64,000 bases of DNA from Sophora flavescens (lineage: Eukaryota > Streptophyta > Magnoliopsida > Fabales > Fabaceae), in contig CM061070.1 in assembly GCA_030762895.1 (NCBI GenBank), positions 78,359,291 through 78,423,290 on the forward strand. Direction: 5' to 3'. This document shows, piece by piece, positions 57,011 to 64,000 of this stretch (position 1 is its first letter; every line of letters begins with the position of its first letter). The notes beneath the pieces were generated by a model that made no database searches, was not told where the DNA came from, and saw nothing but the letters and a program-made list of their open reading frames with translations. The translations under genes and the position numbers were made by a program.

Positions 57011-58692
57011 ACTTTCTTGGGTCCTTGTAAGTTAGTATAAGGAGTCTGTGAAGACTTCTTTCTCTTTTTGTAGATACACTTAGACGTGATATGTCCAGTT
57101 TTTCCACAGCATGTGCATATAGGTTTATTTGATACAGATTTGACAATTATTTTTGAGAACTTTGTTGATCCTTTATGATGTTCTTGACTGGAATATCCTA
57201 TTCCTTCTTTGTTAAGGGAGTGCCTCTGACTTCCCAAAAGTTTAGTCAGATTATCTCTACCATTAACAAATTTGGCAAGATCTATGGTGAGCTCTTCTAC
57301 TTTCTGTTGAAGTTTATTAATTTCTTCAGAAGGTAGAGTTTCAATTGAGATCTCAGCTTTAGACTTTTCAGTCTTAAGCATACTATTTTCTTCAGCTAAC
57401 TTTTCACACTCTTGATATTTCTGTGTATACTCATTTGAGAGTTTACATACTGTCTCTTGATGGATTTGAAAGCTTTAGACATATAGTAGGATTCTTCCAA
57501 CAGTTCATCATAGGCATCATTCAATTTCTCAAGTTCAGAATGTACCTCGATTAATCGATTCAGTGGTCGATGATTCGCCATAAGACAGAGATTTGCTTCA
57601 AGCTCCTCTCCTTCACTTTCAAGTGGAGCTTTCATCAAGATCTTCCCAAGTGGTCATCATTCCTTTCTTCTTTTTGTTGAAGAACTTCTTGGGAGATTGC
57701 TTTTTGAGCTGAGGGCATTCTCGCTTTGATATGACCAGGCTTCTTACATTCATAACACACAATGGCATTCTTGTCATGAGATCCACCATCTTTGTTTTTC
57801 TCTTTGTTGAAGAGCCGAAAGGTTTGTCCTTTCTGAAGTTTCTTTTCTTCCAAAGCTTTTTCATTTTTCTAGTGAAAGAGAGAGTTCATCATCTTCATCA
57901 TCTGAATCATCTTCATTTGATTCCTCAGATTCCTCTGAAGATTCATCAGCTTTGAGAGCTTTTGATGAGGTTTCCTCTAGATGATTTCTTGTCAGCTTTG
58001 AGGGCAATGGATTTGTTTTTCTTTCCATTGTTTTCTTCAATAAGCTCTTATTCATGGATTTGGAGAGTGCCAAGAAGCTCATCTAGCTTCTTTATTGTTA
58101 AGTCTTTGGCCTGAGATACAGCAGTCACAAGTGGTCTCCATTTCTTTGGAAGACTTTTGAGAATCTTTTGAATGTGTTCCTCAGTCTTGTAAACTTTTCC
58201 CAGTGATTTCAGTCCATTGGTTATGGTTTGAAATCTTCCATACATTTGGCCAATAGTTTCTCCTTCCTCCATTTTAAATAGCTATTACTTTCTGACCAAC
58301 ATGTTGACTTTGGTCTCTTTGACTTTGCTGGTTCCTTCGTGAGCAACCGCTAGTGAATCGAACATTTCTTTTGCAGATTCACAAGCACACACTTTTTCAA
58401 ATTCTTCTCTGCTCAAGGCGCACATGATTGCATATCTAGCCTTGGCATTTGTCTGCCACTTTGTCTTTTGCTCAGAGGTCATGTTAGCTTTAGGAACTTC
58501 ATCTCCATTGTCATCTTTAGGGACAAAGGGGTCTTCTTCAATGAGATCCCAAAGATCAGAGTTAGTGGACTGTAAGAACCACCTCATCTTTTCTTTCCAG
58601 TAAATATAGTCCTCCCCATTGAAGTAAGGAGGCCTCGACATTGAGGATCCTTCTCCAGCATGGTACTTGCTTGTGCTAGCTTCTCCTGCCAT
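56872..58692 (-). pseudogene. gag of Copia-2 (UBN2-type, two zinc knuckles), broken
   Basis: The ATG at 58692 opens MAGEASTSKYHAGEG, then RPPYFNGEDYIYWKEKMRWF (DUF4219/UBN2 start), EEFEKVCACESAKEMFDSL, MYGRFQTITNGLKSLGK and ILKSLPKKWRPLV. Acidic and Lys-rich stretches, knuckle CYECKKPGHIK (split by a frameshift near 57730), a coiled coil (INKLQQKVEELTIDLAKF) and a second knuckle CTCCGKTGHITSKC follow. It ends VYVPRPPT at 56872, overlapping the pol start by about 100 nt in another frame. Stops lie near 58285 and 58048. Intact Gag would package the RNA. Confidence 0.82.
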
Positions 58693-58741
58693 CTCCAAGA
58701 TCTTTTCCTCGACACTGTTAAGTGCTCATCCCAGAGGCTGA

Positions 58742-58753
58742 GCTCTGATACCA
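58742..58753 (-). other. tRNA-iMet primer-binding site of Copia-2
   Basis: TGGTATCAGAGC on the minus strand, two bases from the LTR edge at 58756. Confidence 0.9.
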
Positions 58754-59889
58754 ACTGAAATAACCAAAGTTAACACAAGAAGGGGGGGTTGAATTGTGTT
58801 TACCAATTTTTTCGGTTACTTTAAAAAAAATTCGCAGGCACAACAACCAGAACTTAGATTTGAGAAAATCAGACGAGTGATACGTCTAATATTCAGACAG
58901 AGCACACAAGCAAACAGAGAAGAGTAAACCAGAGTTTGATATTCACAATATTAACTCCCCAAGTTAAAAGCTTGAACAGAATAATACTTAAGCAAAATAA
59001 AGAGATAAGGGAAGAGGAATATCACTCAAGAGTTTTATACTGGTTCACCCCAAAATCCACAGGGCTACGTCTAGTTTCTTGGCAGCACCAAGTTTCCACT
59101 ATAATTGAGTAAATTACAGTACAAATATTCTTTGCACACCTAGCCTCTTCAGGCTCAACACACAAGGCATATAAAGGTTTTGTGTAATTAATACAACTTG
59201 CAAGTCTTTCAGATCACACTCAAGGAGTAGAATAAATATGAAGTGTGAAAGACTACGAATTAATATCAAATGATTGAAGCTGCATTCAATGAAAGAATGA
59301 AGAAGTTAATGAGGAGAGTAAATGCTTCTGCATAGTGTTCTTAATGATATTCAACTTCTTGTTTTCATCTTCATTGTTTGATCTATTTAAAGGCTTCAAT
59401 CAAGAGATCCGTTTAGACACAGCTTCAGAAAATGTGTTATTTTGATTTGAGCTTCTGAGATACCATTAATGCCAAAGAGTCGTTCTGTATAAACATTAAA
59501 TGCTTGGGAACGTTTAGCTTTGACAAGGTTGTCCAAGAGTACATTTTAATCTGAATCAGCTGTTATATCAGAGTAGACAGCAACAGGCTTCTTGTACTTG
59601 CAGCAGAGAGCTTTCCTCTTTTAGTGCAATAGTCAGTTGACTTTCCAAAAAGCACTTTTACTTTGTACTAAAACAGCTAAAAGGTTACTGCTGTGGTACG
59701 AAGATTGCGTGTTTATTCCTTAAAACCTTGAAATAAACGTTCTTTATTCCTTATCCTTTGAGCTATTGTCCAGAGGTCTTCGAGATCCTTAAGGAAGGCA
59801 TTTAATATGAATAAGATGGCTTAAACTTCATTTCTGACAAATTGACATTATACCAGAGTTGGAAAATCAGACGGGTGAGAAGTAATCAA

Positions 59890-60070
59890 AAATCAGACGA
59901 GTGCTCAAGCAGTCCAAAAACCAGACGGGTGATCATGTAGTCCAAAACCAGACGGGTGATCATGCAGTCCAAAACTAGACGGGTGGTCATGCAGTCCAAA
60001 ACTAGACAGGTGGTCTTGTAGTCCAAAACTAGACGGGTGCTAGCTTATTCCAAAAGTCAGACGGGTGATC
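59890..60070. repeat. 27-bp minisatellite in the LTR U3 region
   Basis: About seven degenerate units of AGACGGGTGATCATGTAGTC plus CAAAACC. The other LTR has four (43167-43260). Tandem motifs in U3 often act as enhancers, which is inference here. Confidence 0.85.
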
Positions 60071-60321
60071 AACTGAGTCTGTTTCAGACAGATGCTTCTT
60101 GCCACGTCATCAAGTAAACTCAGATCTTGATAGCGCGTTGACTTGGTCTTTGACTAAAAAGCAGAAGAATGGTTTTCAGACAGGTCTTATAAATCGGGCT
60201 CTACTTAAAATCAGACGAGTCAAAAAGTGGACAAGTGACCTTAAATCTGATTTTCTGCACACTTATCAGATTTGTCAGTAATTTCATAAGGTTCAATATT
60301 AACATACTTAATCTATTTGGA

Positions 60322-60861
60322 GGGTTGGGCTATGGTGCATCACCCACATTTTACACCACCCACTACACCACCCATGTGGCAAATTTTGGGTCAATCAAAT
60401 TGCCACATAGGTTGGTCAAAATTTCAAACTTTCTAGTTGTATTATACTGTAGTCAAACTAAATGAATATAGTATATTATAGTATAATATTTGTACTTTTT
60501 GTATTTGCAAATTTAACTCATATTAAAATAATGTCTTTTGATTTAAAAAAACTGATTATATTACAAAATATTATTGACAACGAACATTACTTTAATTCAT
60601 ATTAAAATATTATTTTGCAATATAATCAGTTTTTTTAATCAAAAAAACATTCTTTTAATATGGGTTAAATTTGCGAATACAAAGAGTACATATACCATAC
60701 TACAGTATATTGTATTCATATATTTGACTACAGTAGAAATACAACTAGAGAGTTTGAAATTTTGATCAAACCCATGTGGCAATTTGATTGGTCCAAAATT
60801 TGTCATATATGGATGGTGTAGTGGGTGGTATAAAATATGGATGGTGTGCACCTTAGCCCAA
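60322..60861. mobile_element. long-inverted-repeat MITE inserted in the Copia-2 LTR
   Basis: The left GGGCTATGGTGCATCACCCA pairs with the complement of the right end (GGGCTAAGGTGCACACCATC). Similarity continues for over 80 bp to ATCAAATTGCCACAT, and weaker inverted similarity extends across most of the 540 bp. The intact LTR at 43511-43515 shows the empty site (TTTGGAATCATC). No clear target duplication is visible. Confidence 0.78.
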
Positions 60862-60904
60862 AATCATCAAAACTTAAAGAATTTATACATTGAATGTATT
60901 TGCA

Positions 60905-61200
60905 GTGAATGGCACAAGAGTTTTAAAGAGGCAACAACTGAACCGATTTATTACTGTTCTGTGAAGAAAACATTTTTCTTCCATGTTGTTTATCATCCAT
61001 CAGCTTCAAAGTTATGCCTTGCAAACGAGGGAGAGTGAGTTCTGTGAAGGTTTGCAAGATGTCATGGCCGGGTTGCAAAGAGAATTGGATGGCTTCAATG
61101 TAATAGCAGATATTGGGTTCTTTAACAAGGAGTTTCCTGAGAACATGAGAAGCATTGAAATGAAGGATGGCTTTTGCAATGAATCAAAAAAAAAAAAAAA
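60905..61200 (+). pseudogene. coding-like fragment of unknown origin ending in a poly-A run
   Basis: A frame reads EFCEGLQDVMAGLQRELDGF and NVIADIGFFNKEFPENMRSI after an earlier in-frame stop, and ends in a run of about 17 A at 61186-61202. Composition is like a real exon rather than the AT-rich spacer. I do not recognise the protein. The poly-A run could mark a retroposed copy. Confidence 0.35.
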
Positions 61201-62630
61201 AACCCCAAAAAATAGCATAGCAGAAGAAATGGGTGACTTGAACCGGGGGCCAACGTGGCCGACGGTGCGACGGTCGCAAGCTTGAACGGTGCGGTGGGTA
61301 AGCAGCGGCAGTGGAGAGACCATCGACGTGGTGGGGGGGGAGCGGCGGTCTTGAACGCTTTTTAGGATTGCATATCAAAGAATCAATATTATTTTTTTCT
61401 TGTTCGATCTTGATAGCTTTAGAAGGAGGTGATTCAATAGAATGCTTAATGGGAAACAATGTAGGTTGCTCAACAACATTTTTAATATTACTTTAAAGTT
61501 GGAGCACTTAATTGTGTTTCATTATTTATTTTCTTTTCTCTAAAAAACTGAGTCAATAATTTTCTTCGTAAAAATCACTCAATACGTCAACCTAAAAAAT
61601 AAGTTTAGAAAGAAAATTATTATAAAATACTAAGATATTATCGAAATTTGAAGCATCCAAATACATTATTCAATTTGTTTTAATACTAAATTTTTTTTGT
61701 CATGGATGAAATGTAATTGTCTAATAATTTATATTTATTTAAAATTATTAAATTAGATTTTTATATATGTAATGTCGATATATAAATGAAAGGGTATTTC
61801 TGTAATATCAATGGGTATATATAAATAAAATATCACTCCCCTGGGTGGGCATGGTGGCATCCAAACCGCTTCCCCCTCTCCCTTCATAAACTAATTAATT
61901 TTTTTTGGTGAAACAAACTTTTTGGAACAAAATGTTTTTTAATGTATGGTGCTTTTTGTTAATATGTTTAGAAAAGGACAGTGATTTTCTTTTATTTTCT
62001 CCAGTTTTTAATATAGCCGTATAACCAGAATACAAGTTGATGAACATAACTAACATAGGGATAACATTTTGCTTAAGATAAATCATATTCAACGCACTGA
62101 ACTAGTCGATTTTCTTTGTGTGTAGTGAACTAGTCAAATTAAACAAAAAGAAGCCATTAGAAATTATTTGGCGAAATCAATTTAAAAGTGAAATTATTTA
62201 TCAAAAAGAAGTTATCCTTTCTTTGCATAATAAGGAGCATAGTACTCTAGAGATTGAGCACACACCACATACTAATTAAGATAAATCCTTCTACTTTTTT
62301 TAATAAAAGAAGTGATTAAGGGTGGAGAGGGGGAATGAGAATGAAATAAAGAAAGTAAATTAACACGTAGTATAAAATACAGTAATTAAAAGCAATTTTT
62401 TTTTATTTTTTTGATAAGCACAAATTTATTCAAACGAGTATAATGGGTACTTTAACCCATATACAAAGAATAAAAAATTAGGAGAGACCACGATCCTGTC
62501 TTAGACATTGAGCCGGGTTAATTTATTATATTTTAATTTTTTTTAATGAAGAATGGAAATTTAAATTTATGGTACTCTGGTCCTTCGTTGCTCTCAACTC
62601 TCACAACATTTGTTCCACTAGTATATATCA
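61201..62630. other. intergenic sequence, GC-rich patch then AT-rich
   Basis: A GC-rich patch (61230-61350, many CGG/GGC) is followed by AT-rich sequence with chance ORFs. Nothing assigned. Confidence 0.5.
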
Positions 62631-62639
62631 TGGCTTAGT

Positions 62640-63240
62640 TTTGGGGTATTCTCAATGTTTTGAGCATTGCTTGGGAGAGAGGTATTAGAAAGCTTTAGGT
62701 TAAGGGTGATTCATCGTCACTCGTCAGCTATCTCACTAGCTCGAGATGAATGTGATGTGTCTCACCTTTGTGCCCTTGTAATCCACTTCATCCACCTTCT
62801 AAAGTAAAGGATCTGGGAGGTTTGTTTTATCCATGGTACGAGGGAAGGTAATGCAGTTATAGATTGGTTAATTTTTCACATACCAGATCAGTGGGTTTAC
62901 ATGTTTTGGAACATCCCCCACATCAACATGGTTGTAAGGATTTGTTGTTCTAGGATTCTACTGGAGCTTCATTTTATCGTAAACGATGCCGCTCAAGTCA
63001 AGGTGAGACCTAAAGCTAGATGAGGTTTTAGAGTGAACAAATCATGAAATAATGTCTCATATGTACAATTTTTGTTAGGTATCAGTCAATTTTTTTTAAC
63101 GAACTATGTAGGGTGCTGAGTGATATGGGCTGTGAGCCTAAAGCAAAGGCTTGTCTACCTTACCCTTGGATAGACCATGTATCATAATGTAGTTTCGGTT
63201 TAGGAGCCTGACCCCTTCTTGTTAGTTACCCAAAAAAAAT
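62640..63240 (+). pseudogene. LINE 3'-end relic, RNase H-like, copy 1
   Basis: Reads AWERGIRKL near 62670 and REGNAVIDWLIFHIPDQWVY near 62840-62910, resembling the second half of the RNase H-like domain of plant LINEs. Stops and shifts are frequent. It ends with an A-rich run near 63235. Confidence 0.5.
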
Positions 63241-63368
63241 CACTTGTCCCCAATCTTATTGTGAGAGATTTGTAAATTGAAGGGTTATATATCTTCTTCC
63301 AAAATTGTCAACTTTGAAAGATTATATATATATATATATTTTTTTTTTGTGACTTCAAATCCGCCAAT

Positions 63369-63770
63369 TTGGTCCCATGGAGACTTAGAAATAGATGGGA
63401 CAATTGCATGAAGATCAATAATGGAATGAATTTGGTTTGTTCTCATATTTTTCGTGAAGGCAACAATTGTGCGGATAAACTTGCTTCTCATGGTACTAAC
63501 ATTCAGGGATTTATATGGTGGGACTTAATCCCAAATTTTATTAGGGAAGATTTTTATCGTAATAGATATGGCCTCCAGAATTATAGGTTCAGATAATTTT
63601 GTTCGTGGGTCAGATTTATGTCCCCCGTGTTTTTGTATTCTTTCATTTTTATTAATAAATAGGATGTGCTGCAAATGATTGGTAATGCTTGGGATGCCAA
63701 CCTAGTTGGGATGTCTTGCATTGCAGTGATGCATTAGCACATGTCTTTTTTTTCTTTAAAAAAAATATAT
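63369..63770 (+). pseudogene. LINE 3'-end relic, RNase H-like, copy 2
   Basis: Reads VCSHIFREGNNCADKLASHG, the standard C-terminal HxxREGNxxADxLA motif of LINE RNase H domains, then FIREDFYRNRYGLQNYRF and a stop near 63596. A 3' untranslated tail with AATAAA-like ATTAATAAATAGG and an A-rich run near 63760 follows. Confidence 0.65.
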
Positions 63771-64000
63771 TTTTTTGTGAGATTTCTAAATTAAAATGTC
63801 TGTTAATGAAGAGTCACATTGCTTTGAAAAGGTAAATCCCTTCGTGGAAAGTCACTAATTTTTCTGTAAAAGAGAGCATCATTCATCATTCGAAAAGGAG
63901 AATTACAAGGAATTTGTCCAATCTCATTCTAATCAATTCAAAATTCCCCAAAAATACATTTCTTCTTTGCACAGGGAGTGGATATGAGAATTATCATCCT
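63771..64000. other. AT-rich sequence with nothing recognised
   Basis: No ORF or repeat identified before the end of the window. Confidence 0.5.

Larger units (their letters stand above)
43165..60904 (-). mobile_element. Copia-2: Sirevirus/SIRE1-like LTR retrotransposon, split by two insertions
   Basis: The minus-strand order is 5' LTR (60904-58756), PBS, gag, pol, spacer, env-like ORF, polypurine tract and 3' LTR (43569-43165). It is closely related to Copia-1 in every domain but a separate insertion. An Athila-type element (46060-53153) splits the env-like ORF, and a MITE (60322-60861) splits the 5' LTR. The 3' LTR keeps only about 400 bp and the 5' LTR lacks its last 25 bp or so, so no target duplication remains. 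Pol is almost one open frame with five stops, so this copy is less decayed than Copia-1. Confidence 0.85.
58756..60904 (-). repeat. 5' LTR of Copia-2, interrupted and clipped
   Basis: Begins TGAAATAACC on the plus strand and has the TTGAATTGTGTTT block shared with Copia-1 LTRs. It holds a 27-bp minisatellite at 59890-60070 and a MITE at 60322-60861. After ATACATTGAATGT the last 25 bp or so, present in the 3' LTR (up to CTCAACA), are missing. Without the MITE it is about 1.6 kb. Confidence 0.82.

Noticed and set aside
58742..58753. tRNA gene fragments at GGTATCAGAGC sites
   Set aside because: Only 12 bases match tRNA-iMet, next to LTRs or in the viral intergenic region, so they are primer-binding sites.
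59890..60070. CRISPR-like array
   Set aside because: The repeats are degenerate, contiguous 27-bp units with no unique spacers inside a plant LTR.
61184..61496. GC-rich ORFs on both strands near 61200-61500
   Set aside because: Both strands are open over the same GC-rich patch, with homopolymer-derived Phe and Lys runs and no domain.

Overview
The window looks like repeat-dense intergenic DNA from a plant, most likely a eudicot and probably a legume. The evidence is AT-rich DNA with many (TA)n tracts, two Sirevirus/SIRE1-like Copia retrotransposons with env-like ORFs, a Cassandra TRIM carrying a 5S-like domain, an Athila-type Gypsy element, a CACTA transposon, a tRNA-derived SINE, MITEs and an endogenous caulimovirid (pararetrovirus). 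The legume assignment is inference. Only one ordinary, apparently intact host gene is visible: a two-exon Vps62/DUF946 gene on the minus strand (26506-28272).

Region 1-23508 is a nest. An outer element or LTR that I cannot fully delimit (1-176, 12972-15210, 22276-23508) was hit twice. The first insertion is Copia-1 (177-12966, minus strand, target duplication CAACT). The second is a CACTA element (15211-22275, target duplication TAA). Copia-1 itself holds a solo LTR of a related Copia family in its 3' LTR (962-2587) and a Cassandra element exactly at its PBS/5' LTR junction (11042-11886). Copia-1 reads, on the minus strand, gag, protease/integrase/RT/RNase H, then an env-like ORF; all are broken. 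The CACTA holds a broken Transposase_24-type plus Ulp1-like gene, arrays of ACGTCAGTT-type subterminal repeats, and a duplicated promoter-plus-32-codon ORF cassette.

Region 23509-29773 is AT-rich spacer with MITEs, a 166-bp perfect palindrome, a SINE with a 12-bp target duplication, and the Vps62 gene. Region 29774-39560 is an endogenous caulimovirid in two head-to-head, near-identical but decayed copies bounded by (TA)n tracts. The minus copy holds RNase H, a second ORF, the promoter/PBS intergenic region, movement protein, coat/zinc knuckle and protease. The plus copy repeats the intergenic region, movement protein and part of the coat region. The polymerase core is missing from both.

Region 39561-43164 holds a MITE, a non-coding hAT-type element (41140-41936) and an RNase H-like relic. 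Region 43165-60904 is Copia-2, a second Sirevirus-like element on the minus strand. Its env-like ORF is split by a gag/protease-only Athila-type Gypsy element (46060-53153, target duplication CGTAG), and its 5' LTR is split by a long-TIR MITE. The last 3 kb hold a coding-like fragment of unknown origin and two LINE 3'-end relics. No CRISPR, bacterial operon or rRNA/tRNA gene was seen. The most unusual items are the head-to-head viral copies with a TAATG ORF1/ORF2 overlap, the duplicated CACTA cassette, the Cassandra at a Copia PBS, and a palindromic TCACGGCCGTGA motif shared by unrelated elements.
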